Under the pieces are notes generated by a model. That model saw only the letters and a list, made by a program, of their open reading frames with translations. It was not told the DNA's origin and did no database searches. Below are positions 21,211 to 33,847 of a stretch of DNA of 64,000 nt, piece by piece. How positions within the stretch are numbered: position 1 is the stretch's first letter; each line of letters starts with the position of its first letter. The DNA is from Laguncularia racemosa. Taxonomy: Eukaryota > Streptophyta > Magnoliopsida > Myrtales > Combretaceae. The stretch is from NCBI GenBank assembly GCA_037954665.1, contig JBBMOL010000021.1, forward strand, positions 4,154,001 to 4,218,000. Reading direction: 5' to 3'. The position numbers and the translations under genes are program-made.

Positions 21211-21962
21211 AATAAATAAGAAACGAAATATGAATATGCATTCCTCTTTAATTACATTTGATTCATTATGGCAAGAAAAGGAAAGTAAATATATCAAATG
21301 ATAAATATACATATATTTAGTCAAAAGAAAAATAACGAAGGGAAATAAGTGTGGAGATTCTAATTTCCTAACTAGCTTTATGCTAGATGGTATAATAATG
21401 CCCTCCAGATACATAATCAAAACACAAAACTCTAGAAATGGTACCTAAGATACTGTTTGGTTGTTATAAATTTATACTACTATACTCGACAAAACATTTT
21501 ATCCCTTGTTTAATTTACATGTTTTCTCGGTTATTGAATAAAAATAATCCTAAAGTACTAAACAAAATGCTTATATTTTGTACCATCCAAAAAATAGTAC
21601 AAAAATCAAATTCACTAGAACACAAAAATCCTTATTTAGTACTTTGTATATCATCTTTAATGTAGTAGTTTGTTTATCCAAACATTGGACATCACAAAAA
21701 TCTTTGTCCAATACAATGCACATGAAACATGGTACAAGAGAGTTATGCTATCTTGTTTTTCCTATTCTATGCTATTTAATACTCTTTGTACTGTCTAGTA
21801 CTGCAATCTAAACGCTATAAGAAAAAGAAGACTAAGGAGGAGAGAATCATAGAAATTAGAAGATAGCCAGATGAGAAATATAGATATCAAACCCTTTTTA
21901 GACCACCCACTTTAAGGCTAGAAGAGATATCATCTAACGAAGAATAAACAAAAGAGGAATAA
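21211..21962. other. AT-rich sequence without a recognised gene
   Basis: This should contain the end of the copia element but no LTR was recognised. At 21452-21825 a piece is bounded by TACTGTTTGGTTG on the left and CAATCTAAACG on the right, loosely inverted repeats, as in some plant MITEs; the support is weak. The open frames at 21438-21811 have no recognisable motif. Confidence 0.3.
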
Positions 21963-22268
21963 CACTATAAGAAAAATGGCCTTTAGTGACAAAAATTTTG
22001 TAACAGAAAATATCTATCTCTAAAGAAATTGGTCAGTGATGGATTTACAATAGACTTGCAACAACATAAAATGTTGTTATTTTTACAATTTATAAATCTT
22101 TTAGTGATGGAATTTGCAACGGATTACTAAAAGATTTATAATAGAATTATTTTTGTTGCAAATTTGTCTCTCATTTTATGGTGAGAATGTGATAATTATA
22201 ATGCTATATTTTACTTTTGCAACTCTTGCAAATTTTTCTGTGATAATTAATGGGGAACATATATGTAT
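21963..22268 (+). mobile_element. CACTA-like (En/Spm) terminus, truncated
   Basis: CACTATAAGAAAAATGGCCT at 21963 has the CACTA end and the AAGAAAAAT block seen in many plant CACTA elements. It is followed by repeated TTTAGTGA.GGA-type subterminal words (about 21983, 22035 and 22100). The opposite end was not found; the Tekay-type element is inserted at 22269. No transposase is visible. Confidence 0.45.
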
Positions 22269-25200
22269 TGTAGTGACCTACCAACTAAGATTGATTCTTG
22301 AACCTATTCAACATTCCTATAACTATCCCTAGTACCTATAGGTAGATTGCTATGCCGTCTCTGAATTAGAGATAAGGCAAATTTGATTAATCCTGAACCT
22401 GTAACTCTAACCTATATGTAATTCTATAAACGTCCTATAAAATAGTGCTATTAACTCTATCATTTCAAATCCACGTCATATCTAAAAAAATGTACTTAAA
22501 ATCACCTATCACATCATATATATATATACCATCGGGATCTGTATTCTTGGTAAGTAAGCATAACCCATGATTAATCCTATAGACTTAAGTGGTTCCAAAG
22601 ATCAACAACTGTAGATCATATTTACAAGCACTATAAAATCATTTACAAGATATCCTATTATAAAATAGCAAAGGTTCCAAAATGGAAACTAAAGGCCTAT
22701 TTGCCTCTATTGGCACTCTAAAAAAATCCAAGTCTTTAGCAATTTATTCCTCAATACCTATACCTAAGGTTAGCAAAAACACTAACCCCCCAGCTTCTTA
22801 AGAAGCAAAGTGAGTACATAATCAAGTAACCCAGCAAAATCAAATAATAAAATCACATAACAGTAACCAACAATATTATCAAATACTTTGGAAGTGATTA
22901 CTCAAGCAAGCAAGTTTTCAACTCAAAGCTATACACGCTGGAAACCCAGTTCAATTTCTTACATTTTAACATCACCATGATCTTACTTAATGTACTTTTC
23001 CTTATAATTCCATTTTACCAAAATCATAACCTTTTCATTGGAGACCATTTCATGTCTCTCATGTTTTCTCACAGGTCATAAATACTTTTTAGTTCACTCA
23101 AGCAGAGCTTGTCAACTAGTAGATAAACTACCCTCATGTACTTTTCAATACTCCATGTTTTCTCAACCAATTAAGGCATCCTTACATACACTTTTTTGTT
23201 AGAAACATTCAGTTCACCTTTCACTTACCTTGAATAAGAGGGGTGACCGGATCCCCATAGGTCATTGAACCGGGCCGATTCGTCAATTGAGCCTTAAACC
23301 TATTCAGGTCGACTCAAAGTTTGGACCATAAACTTACCGGGCAGGGAATAAGACTTTCCTTACATTAAGTGTTTTGGGTTAGTAGGTACTTAAAGCCGAA
23401 ACCTCATTTGATTTGTTTGAGTCCTAAAATCAGTTAGGTATACTTTAATGAAGTTATACATGTCAACAATCAGTTTTCGATTTTATTATCCATTTAGATA
23501 TTTCATCATTATCGAGATAACAATAGTATGAACTCAACCAGTCATATAAACCCCATCCAATAAGCTAAAAATAACCGAGTATTATATCACAATCGTAAAG
23601 CATTTAACAATTTATGTTCATTACATCATATACAATCAGGAATAGTACAATCAAATCCCACACCTAACTCTCATTCTTGGATTTCTAAAATGTTCCCTTT
23701 TTCTTAGAATCCAACCATATCAAGACATACAACCAGTTATTAGCAATTCAATATAATTCAATAACCCTCCTGCATTAACCATAGTAAGTAATCGTATAGG
23801 GTAATTTCAGCCAACAACAAGTGGTCTACATTATTAACCACTTGTACCCAAGAGAGGAGTTAAGGGGGTACTCACTTGAAATAATATATGCCAATCTAAA
23901 TAGTTGCACTAACCAAATTCCTATGTCCTCCTCACTCAACATAATTACTTGAATCATCAATATATCAATCAATGTTACTCCATTTACTCTACTAAACCCT
24001 AAATTTCTAATTCAACATTCCAAGCCACTAAATTCCATCCCGACCTCATATAATCCACCATTTTCCTACAATATCTTATTCATATACATACAAATATGTT
24101 ACGTTCCATATATATTAATGTAACTAAATTTTGATTTAGATCCGTGTTGAATTATATAGTTCCAAATTATCACAATTTTGCACTGAACGCCCCCATTTTC
24201 GTTTCGTAACTAACCTAAGCTTCTTGACATCATATTATACTTCAATGAACCTCAACTAAACATCAAATTCAACTAATCAAATCAAATTCGCCAATTTTGC
24301 TAAGGATTAAATTCGGCTAAAACAGGGTAATTAGCCTGAAAATTTCACTAAAAATAGAAATGACTCCTATTTTAATAATTATTGATTTAGTGATCTACTA
24401 AATCATATAAGGATCTTATACTAAAAATCACATCAAAACTACATCATTTTCCCTATTCATTATCCAATTTAATTTTCGACCAAAACATGACATTTCTTAA
24501 GGACCACATATTTTTTATTCAAATTTTACAAAAATAGAATTACCATGTTAAGACACATACAAAGTTATGCTAGAATACCAAAAATCATATTTCTTTCATC
24601 AACATGTGAAATTTTGAACAAAAATTGGTAGTTTCAAGCATTATTGGGGGCAACTCCGTTCACTAGCCTCCGGCCACCAACGCTAACCACCACTATGTCG
24701 GTTGGAATCTACCTCTACCCAAAACCTTCACCCTAACTTGGCCTAGAAACAACTTTACCCTAACCCCTTCGACCAAACATACCAAATTCTCCCCTTTTTA
24801 ATTATGATTTTTCTTTAATTTCTTCAAATTCTTGTTGCATCTTACTCCAATCTTGTTCTTCATCCTCCCTTGATAATTACATGCTAGAATTTTCAATTGC
24901 AATTTGCATAGAAAATTTGAATGAAATGGAGAGAGTTTTAGATTTGAAACTTTGGAAATTTTGGTCTTCTTCTCTCTCTATTCTCTAATGTCTATATATA
25001 TATGTATAATATAGTACTTATACTTAGTTTAGGTTTAGGTTTGTTCCACATGTTCTTTTTTTCTCTTTTTTTTGTCATAGCCATATATATAACATATAAT
25101 TATATATATATATATATGTATGTATAATATGTATACAATTCACATATTATACTTAAGTAAATATAAATAATTATTTTTATGTGTATGTATGTAAATGTAC

Positions 25201-25318
25201 TTTATATATATATATATAAACATATGTCTTATATAATATAATATAATGTGTATATTTTTTACATGTATATGTACACTATTTCAATTTTAACATTATTTCT
25301 TAAGCCTTGGTCCTCATA
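22269..25318 (-). repeat. 3' LTR of Tekay-type element
   Basis: The 3050-bp LTR reads on the plus strand TGTAGTGACC...GGTCCTCATA. It is colinear with the right LTR throughout. Next to it on the plus strand is a C-rich run (25326-25331), the complement of the purine tract. It contains AT-rich microsatellite-like stretches near 25080-25240. Confidence 0.9.
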
Positions 25319-25449
25319 TGTTTTCCCCCCTTAAAATAGTTTTATCCTCGAAACTACGATGCCGGTACAACTTATTATATTTTAATGCCTTACACTTAAA
25401 TTACATAACACTTAGAATTTAAGCAAAGCTATACATATTTATATAAGTT

Positions 25450-25660
25450 AAATGTTCAGAATAAGTCTGGGTATTTAGTCCTCATATGGTCTTCTCTCTC
25501 CTATGTGGCTTCTGCCTCAATATGGCGATTCCAAAGGAATTTTAGAAATGTAATATCCTGGTTTCTGAGTTACCTAGTGGACTTGTCTAGAATGGCAATG
25601 GGATACTCCTCAAATGTCATGTTCTTCTGGATTCCTTTTAGGGGATGTTCTAAGATAACT
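25450..25660 (-). pseudogene. chromodomain at the end of Tekay-type pol
   Basis: The minus strand reads TFEEYPIAILDKSTRQLRNQ (with one TAG at the first Gln), then DITFLKFLWNRHIEAEAT*E. The Y/P.AILD...R.LR......KV.W..H...EATWE pattern is the chromovirus chromodomain, with the final Trp codon now TAG. In active elements this domain directs integration to particular chromatin. Confidence 0.75.
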
Positions 25661-27177
25661 ATCGGATTGCTAACATAATTCCTCAATAAAGACACATGGA
25701 ATACATTATAGATATTGGCTAACTCAACAAGTAACTCAATTCATATGCCACAGCTCCAATCCTCCTTTAAATTTGGTATGGACTAATATAGCAAGGACTC
25801 AACTTCCCTTTTTCTCTAAATCTCCTAATCCCCTTCATAGGTGATACTTTCAAGAACACAAAGTCTCCAACTTGAAACTCCAATGGTTTTTTGTGTTTAT
25901 TAGCATAACTTTTCTATCTACTTTGTGCTATCTACATTTTAGCCCTTATCACCTAAACTTTATCCTTCAGCTGCTGGAGCATTTCTGGTCCCGCTACTTA
26001 TTTATCTCTAATCTCATTCCAATACAATGGGGATTTGCATTTTCTTCCATATAGGGCTTTATATGGGGCCATTTGTACAATGCTATGATAGTTATTATTA
26101 TAGGTAAACTCAATTAGTGGGAAATGTTCATCCCAATTACCACCAAACTCTAAATAACATATCCTGAAGTGCATGTATGGTTCTCTCTATTTGACCATCA
26201 TTCTGAAGATGATAAGCTGTATTGAACTTCAATTTGGTGCCCATAGCTTCCTGTAGGGTTTGCCAAAATCTAGAAACAAACTTGGGATCTTTATCAGAAA
26301 CAATCGAAGGTGGTAGTCCATGTAATTGCACTATCTCCTTAATATATAACACTACTAAGTGAGATAGTGGCATGTTTTGCTAAAGTCGAAGGAAATGGGC
26401 TGATTTTGTTAGCCTATCAATGATTACCCAAATAGCATTATGTTGTTTCCATGTCCTAGGTAATCCTATAACAAAATCCATGGAAATCTGCTCCTACTTC
26501 CATTCAGGAATAGAGAGGGGCTATAATAACCCTCCAAGTTTTTGATGTTTTGCCTTAACTTGTTGGCAAGTGCTACACTTTACCACATATTCTGCAATGT
26601 CTTTATTCATCCCTAGCCACTAATATACTGATTTCACATCCCTATACATCTTATTGCTTCCTAGGTGGTTTATATAAATGGTATGATGAGCTTCATCTAT
26701 AATTGCTTTTCTGATCTTCTCTACTGCTAGTACACATAATCTACCTTTAAATCTTAATACTCTAATCTCATCACATGTAAAGTCGAGATATCTAATCATA
26801 CTATTCCTGACTTTTTACAGTTTCTCATCAGTTAGCTATGCTTCTTAGATCTGATCTTTCAATGTAGGTTAAATACTTAAACTATTTAATTTAGAATCTA
26901 CCCTTGGAAATATAACTTCCAACTATAACTACTCTAAATCCCTCTACATTTCCACTCTATCAGTGATCAAAGTCGCCAGACTGCTACACTATTTCTTACT
27001 CAATGCATCACTAACTACATGAGCTTTACCAAGATGATAGTGAATGGCTAGATCATAGTCTTTCATCAATTCCAACCATTGCCATTGTTGCGTGTTTAAC
27101 TTTCTTTTAGTAAGGATGTATTTTAAACTGTTATGATTAGTATATACATCACATTTATCACCATACAAATAATGTCT
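25661..27177 (-). pseudogene. integrase and end of RNase H of Tekay-type element
   Basis: From higher to lower coordinates: RNase H end (YTNHNSLKYILTKRKLNTQQ, then VVSDALSKK near 27000); the HHCC zinc site EAHHTIYINHLGSNKMYRDV with VKCSTCQQVKA (about 26570-26690); catalytic core DFVIGLPR, WVIIDRLTKSAHF, HGLPPSIVSDKDPKFVSRFW and AYHLQNDGQIERT (26140-26480); and the C-terminal barrel GDFVFLKVSPMKGIRRF and KLSPCYI (about 25760-25870). Numerous stops. Confidence 0.85.
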
Positions 27178-28290
27178 CTAAATTTTTAATGCAAATATTA
27201 TAGTAGCCAACTCTAAATCATGAGCAGGATAATTCTGCTCAAATGGTTTCAACTGACGGGAAACATATGCTATAATATTACTATCTTGCATCAATACATA
27301 CCCTAATCTATTCTTAGAGGCATCACAATATATAGTATACCCACTTATTCCACTAGGAATGGCCAAAACAGGAGCTAAAACTAATCTCCTCTTTAATTCC
27401 TGAAAGCTTTGCTCACATTGATCTATCCATTCAAATTTGACTCCTTTCCTCATCAACCAAGTTAAGGGTACAGCTATCTTTGAAAAGTCTTTAACAAATT
27501 TCCTGTAATATCTTTCCATACCAAGAAAACTTCTTACCTCCCTGACTATGGTAGATGGATTCCACTCTATGATGGCCTTAATCTTTATAGGATCTATAGA
27601 TATTTCAGAACCTGACACAATATGGCCTAAGAACGCAACCTAGTCTAACCAAAAATCACATTTCTTCAACTTAGCATACAACTATTTTTCCTGCAGAGTC
27701 TGCAATAACTTTCTTAAATGCTCAACATTCTCCTCATTATCTCTAGAATAGATCAGGATGTCATCAATGAATATAACCATAAAGTCATCCAAATATTATT
27801 TAAATACCTTATTCATCATATCCATAAAGGCAACTGAGGTGTTAGTTAAACCAAAAGGCTTCACCAGGAATTTATAGTGACTATACCTAGTTTGAAAGGC
27901 AGTCTTTAGTATGTTAGCCTCTTTCACCTTCAGTTGATGATATCCAGATTCTAGGTCAATCTTTGAGAATATAGCTGCTCCCTTCAATTGATCAAATAGG
28001 TCATCAATCTGAGGTAAAGGATAGTTATTCTTAATGGTTACCTTATTCGGCTCACGGTAGTCTATACACAAATGTAGACTACCATTCTTCTTTTTCAAAA
28101 ATAACACTAGTGCACCCTAAGGCAACATACTGGGCCTTATGAAATCCTTATCCAATAATTCCTGCAACTACTTTTTCAACTCCATCAATTCTATAGGAGC
28201 AATACGATAAGGAGCTCTGGATATAGGTTCTATACCTAGCATTACCTCAATGCTGAATTCAACTCTCTATCTGGGGGTAAGCTTGGTAAT
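27178..28290 (-). pseudogene. reverse transcriptase and RNase H of Tekay-type element
   Basis: RT begins with LFLKKKNGSLHLCIDYREPN (near 28100), then NNYPLPQIDDLFDQLKGA, FSKIDLESGYHQL, KPFGLTNTSVAFMDMMN and the catalytic VIFIDDILIYSR (about 27770). After LGHIVSGSEI the connection and RNase H follow: VRSFLGMERYYRKFVKDFSK, YCDASKNRLGYVLMQ, YPAHDLELATIIFALKI (27180-27600). Stops interrupt near 27797 and 27665. Confidence 0.9.
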
Positions 28291-28835
28291 TTCTCAATAA
28301 ATACTTTTGGGAATTCACATACAATTGGGATATCTTCCACTCTCTTCCCTTTCACTTGTGTATCCACTGCTGAAGCCAAATATCCCATACATCATTTCTT
28401 CAATAATTTATTGGCTTTGTTGGCTGCTATAATCTTAGGTACTGATCGCCTTACACTCCCTCTAAGACTAAATGCTTCCTCATCTAAGAGGTGAAACTCT
28501 ACCACTTTATTCTAGCAATTTAGATGCACCTTATACGTGGTTAGCCAATCCATGCCATAGATAACATCATACCCTTTCATATTAAGAATAACCAAATCAG
28601 TTGTTAATTACCACCCTTCAATCACCACAATACCCTTCTCCAATTGATAACCTACTATCCTTTGCCCTTCAAAAGGAGTACTTACCACATATTCACATTT
28701 TAGATTCTTCATTGGAGCTACATTCCATCTCACCCAATCTTCAACGACATAAGAATGGGTTGCTCTAGTGTCAAACATGGCATAAGCAGGATTATCATCT
28801 AATTGAATCACACCTGAAATCATCAAACACATCAC
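28291..28835 (-). pseudogene. protease of Tekay-type element
   Basis: AYAMFDTRATHSYVVEDWV (28738-28793) is the chromovirus protease active-site region, normally FD.GATHSF; here the Gly of Asp-Ser/Thr-Gly is replaced by Arg. VILNMKGYDVIYGMDWLTTY follows after one stop. The linker to RT continues to about 28291. Confidence 0.85.
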
Positions 28836-30422
28836 ATTCCACTTCCAGCAATTATTGTTAACATCTTTCTCAAGGACAAGTTAAGCATAGTCACATCCAC
28901 ACCCCAATTACTTTATGTCTACACCCATATACACATTTATATATTCACGTTTACATATACATACTTACACATACTTGTAGGCAAACATTCACTAATACAA
29001 TTTGTTTAACCTCTGAGTAGATACAACCGGTTCACATATGTATACATATAAATTCATGTCTACACACACATCCATGCATATTTACACATATAGATTCATT
29101 CATTAATTCAATTACTCAATTCATAGACAAGCATCAGCATCCCATACACATTAAAGTTCACACATACATACATATTTACACTTACACACTTACACATTTA
29201 TATAGATATATAGGTTCATTTACATTACAACTATTCAACCATTAAATTATCAAATAAGTTTAGTAATCTTACCAGCTATTACATCAATTTGTTGTATAGC
29301 AAAGACTTGTGCTTGAGCCTAAGGTCGCAGTCTGCCCTTCTTAGGATTAGGATCATGCCTAGGTGCTGGGGCCTAAGTCTGAGCTTGAGTCTACTAACCT
29401 CCCTCACTCCTACCTTGGTAATTATGAGAAGTATGACCAAACTACCCACAGGTGAAACATTGGAGGTCCTCAAGACTCTGACACTGCCTAGCCATGTGTT
29501 TATCTCTCCCACATCTATAACATTTTCCTCTCAACTGAGGACATTCATTAGCCCTACGATTACCCTTACACTTTTAGCACACTATAGTATAAGCCTGACT
29601 CCTCTAAGGTTAGGTAGGTAGCTAATATTACTTCTTAGCTTTTCCTTTATCCTTGCACCAATTTTTCCCAAAACTTCCTCCATCCATCCTTTTGTGTAAA
29701 GGACCCTCCATACCCTTCATATCCCTCACCTGTTTTAGTATACAGGCTTTATTCATAATCTCCACATAAGTCACAACTTTACTTCATTTTAGCTTCGCCT
29801 GAAAGTAGATATCCAACATCGTACAAAATTTATCAGCTTTTACCTCTTCATCATTCTGATAGGCCAATGGAGCGAATTTCAACAATCTGCTAAACTCTCA
29901 CTCATACTCCATTATGCTCCTACCCTTCTACTTCAATTCATAAAACTTTTCCTTCATTTTATCTTGTACACATGAGGGAAAATGCTAACTCAGGAAAACA
30001 TCATTAAATGTTGGCTAAGTAATTGGAGTTTCCATCAGCTCCTTCTGTGATACCCACCAATCATGTGTAGTATCCTCTAATAATACTGTAGCATAGTCTA
30101 CCTTCTTATCCTCAGGAACATCGTGTACCTGGAAAGTTCTTTCCATAGAGTTTATCCAATTCACAATTGTAGTAGGGTCCAAACTCTTACCATTAAAGGG
30201 CTTTACAATCCTTTGTACCTTAGCTAGTTTATCCCCTCGTGATCCTGCAGTCATAACTTCAACTCAAGCTTGCATTACAGCAAACATATATTCCACTGGA
30301 TTCTATAGAGCTAGCGGTGGAGGTGGTGGAGACAGTGGAGGTAAATCCTCTTGTTGTTCATGAGGGACTACGTTCTCGGTCCTCCTTCCTCTACCTCTAC
30401 CTTGACTTCTTCTACTTTCCAT
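28836..30422 (-). pseudogene. gag of Tekay-type element with zinc knuckles
   Basis: The likely start is MESRRSQGRGRGRRTENVVP at 30422. Gag core: VQRIVKPFNGKSLDPTTIVN, WINSMERTFQVHDVPEDKK and YATVLLEDTTHDWWVSQ (30015-30210). Further down are Cys/His clusters near 29400-29590 (CYRCGRDKHMARQC; CFTCG.FGHTSHNY with the last Cys changed to Tyr). About ten stops. The stretch 28850-29270, between gag end and protease, is AC/AT-rich and shows no domain. Confidence 0.8.
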
Positions 30423-30620
30423 TTACTGCAATTAAATCTACGTAAATAACCTGAATTAGAAATCAAACACCTAAACTTCTTAAACAAGCATTTGTATTCC
30501 ATACTACACAAATACTTCACAATTATGTAACTCAAATCAATCAATACACCATGAAGTCTTCATTCAACCTAACCACCACGCACAAGCTTACACAGGTTTA
30601 ATCATAATACCTAGACCTAA

Positions 30621-30632
30621 GCTCTGATACCA
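30621..30632 (-). other. primer binding site, tRNA-iMet, Tekay-type element
   Basis: The minus strand reads TGGTATCAGAGC, three bases from the right LTR (30636). It sets the minus orientation. Confidence 0.9.
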
Positions 30633-30635
30633 CCC

Positions 30636-30891
30636 TATAGCGACCTACCTAATAGGTCTAATTCTTGAACCTGTTCAACATTTCTGTAACTATCCCTAGT
30701 ACCTGTAGGTGAATTACTAAGCCATCTCTAAATTAGAGATAAGGTAAATTTAACTAATCCTGAACTTGTAACTCTAACCTATATGTAATTCTATAAACAT
30801 CCTGTAAAATGGTGCTATTGGCTCTATCATTTCAAATCCACATCATATATAAAGACTTGTACTTAAAATCTCTTGTCACATCATATATATA

Positions 30892-30927
<36 letters not shown>

Positions 30928-33842
30928 TATATATAACATCAGGATCTACATTCCCAGTAAGTAGGCATAACTCACGATTAATCCTGTAGACCTAAGTGGC
31001 TAAAAAAGATTATAAATCCAACCTTATGCATACATATATTTACATTACAATCCGAAGATCAACACCTTTAGATTATATTTACAAGTACTACAACATCATG
31101 TAAAAGATATCCTATTACAAAATAACAGAGGTTCCAAAATGGAAACTAAAGGCCTATTTCCCTCCATTGGCACTCTCCAAAAACCTAAGTCTCCAAAACT
31201 TATTCTTTAGTACCTATACTTGAGGTTAGCAAAAACACTAACCCCTCAACTTCTTAAGAAGCAAAGTGAGAACATAATCAAGCAACAACAAAAAATCAAA
31301 TAATAGTAACCAACAATATGATCAAATACTTCAGAAGTGATTACTCAAGCAAGCAAGTTTTCAACTTAAAGCTAAACTTGCAAGAAACCCAATTCAATTT
31401 CTTACATTTTAACATCACCATGATCTTACTTAATGAACTTTTCCTTATAATTCCACTTATAACCTTTTCATTGGAGACCATTTCAAGTCCCTCCTATTTA
31501 CTCACAAGTCACAAATACTTTTTAGTTCACTTAGGCAGAGCTTGTCAACTGGTAGATAAACTAACCTCATGTACTTTTCAAAACTTCGTGTTTACTCAAC
31601 CAATTAAAGCATCCTTACATACTCTTTTTAGTTAGAAACATTCAGTTCACCTTTCACTTGCCTCAAACAAGAAGGGTGACCAAATCCCCATTGGTCATTG
31701 AACCGAGTCGGTTCATCAATTGTACCATAAACCTATCCAGGTCAACTCCAAGGTCGTACCACAAACATATCGGGTAAGGAACAGGACCTTTCTTACATTA
31801 AGTGTTTTGGGTTAATAGGTACTTATAGCTTAAACTCCATTTAATTTGTTTGAGTTTTAAAATCAGCTAAGTATATTTTAATGAAGTTATACATATCAAC
31901 GATCAGTTTTCCATTTTATTATCCATTTAGTTATTTCATCATTATCGAGACAACAATAGTATGAACTCAACCAGTCATATAAACCCCATCTAATAAGCTA
32001 AAAATAACTAAGCATTACCTCATAATCATAAAGTATTCAACAATTTATTTTCATTACATCACATACAATTAGGAACAATACAATCAAATCCCGCACCTAA
32101 CTCTCATTCTAGGATTTCTAAAATGTTCCCTTTTTCTCATAATCTAACCATATCAGGACACATAACCAGCTATCAGCAATTCAATATAATTCAACATTCC
32201 TCCTACAATGATCATAATAAGCAATTGTACAAGGTAATTTCAGCTAACAACAAGTGGTCTACGTTATCAACCACTTGTACCTAATAGAGGAGTTAAGGGG
32301 GTACTCACCTGAAACAATATTTGCTAATCCAAATAGTTACACCAACCAAATTCCTATGTTCTCCTCACTCAACAAAAATACCTAAATCATTAGTATATCA
32401 ATCAATGTTACTCCATTTACTCTATTGAACCCTAAATTGCTAATTCAGTATTCCAAGCCCCTAAATTCCATCTTCACCTCAAATAGTCTACCATTTTCCT
32501 ACAATATCTTATTCATATACATACGGGTATGTTATGTTCCATTATATATTAATGTAATTAAATTATGATTTGTTTCCGTGACGAATTATATAGTTCCAAA
32601 TTATCACGATTTTGCACCGAACGCTTCTATTTTTGCTCTATAACTAACCTAAGCTTCTTAACATCATATTGTACTTCAATTAACCTCAACTAAACATCAA
32701 ATTCAACTAATCAAATCAAATTCCCCAATTTCGCCAATGATTAAATTCGGCCAGAACAGGGTGATTGGCTTGAAAAATTTACTAAAAATAGAAAATGACT
32801 CCTATTTGAACAATTATTGATTCAGTGATCTACTAAATCATATAAGTATCTTGTATCTAAAAATCACATCAAAACTATACCATTTGCCCTATTCATTTTC
32901 CAATTTAATTTCTAACCATAATCGGGCATGTCTTAAGGACCACATATGTTTCATTCAAATTTTATAGGAATAGAATTACCATGTTAGTTTACATACAATG
33001 TTATGTTAGAATACCAAAAATCATAATTTTTCATCGACATTTAATATTTTTAACAAAAATAAGAAGTTTCCGACATTACCGGGAGTAGCTCCATTCACCA
33101 GCCACCACTATGTTGGCTGGAATCCTCCTCCACCTAAAACCTTAACCCTAGCTTAGCCTAGCAGCAGCTTCACCCTAACACCTTCACCTGAATAGACCAA
33201 ATCATCCCCTATTTAATTATGATTTTTCTTCAATTTCTTCAAATTCTTGTTACATCCTACTTCAATCTTGTTCTTCATCCTCTCCTGATAATTGCATGTT
33301 GGAACTTTCAATTGCAATTTGCCCAAAAAATTCGAATGAAATGGAGAGAGTTTTAGATTTGAAACTTTAGAAATTTTGGTCTCCTTCTTTCTCTATTCTA
33401 TAATGTCTATATATATATAATATATTACTTATACTTAGTTTAGGTTTAGGTTTGTTCTACATAGTTTTTTTTTTCTCTTTTTTTTTCCTAGCCATATATA
33501 TAACATATAATATATATATATGTGTGTGTATATGTATACAATTGACATATTATACTTAAGTAAATATAAATAATTATTTTTATGTGTATGTGTGTAAATG
33601 TACCTTTCTTATATATATATATACATATGTCTTATACAATATAATTTAATATAATGTGTATTTTTTTTTACGTATATATATATATTCCATATATGTATAT
33701 ATATATATGTTCATATAATTCACATTTTTTTTTTAAATATAGCATATAACATATATATACATACATATACATTCATTTTACATTACATGTATATGTACAC
33801 TATTTTAATTTCAACATTATTGCTTAAGCTTAGGTCTTCACA
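30636..33842 (-). repeat. 5' LTR of Tekay-type element
   Basis: The 3207-bp LTR reads on the plus strand TATAGCGACC...GGTCTTCACA. It is about 157 bp longer than its partner; part of the difference is an expanded CATA/AT microsatellite at 30881-30937 and AT-rich tracts near 33660-33780. Confidence 0.9.
30881..30937. repeat. CATA/AT microsatellite in LTR
   Basis: About seven CATA repeats are followed by an (AT)n run. The partner LTR has only a short AT run at the matching place (near 22515), so the array expanded after or during insertion. Confidence 0.85.
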
Positions 33843-33847
33843 TGTAT

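Larger units (their letters stand above)
22269..33842 (-). mobile_element. Ty3/gypsy chromovirus, Tekay/Del type, full length
   Basis: Long direct LTRs (22269-25318 and 30636-33842) are flanked by TGTAT on both sides (22264-22268 and 33843-33847). The minus strand carries a tRNA-iMet PBS, gag with zinc knuckles, protease, RT, RNase H, integrase and a C-terminal chromodomain-like segment. LTRs over 3 kb and a chromodomain fit the Tekay/Del lineage. Every coding domain has stops and the element is inactive. Confidence 0.93.

Noticed and set aside
21438..21811. Overlapping frames rich in Phe/Leu and a possible MITE
   Set aside because: Inverted ends are weak and no target duplication is clear; kept only as a low-confidence note in the spacer entry.
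25872..26054. 60-codon hydrophobic frame that could be a small membrane protein
   Set aside because: It is antisense to the integrase C-terminal region of the Tekay-type element, which explains the sequence.
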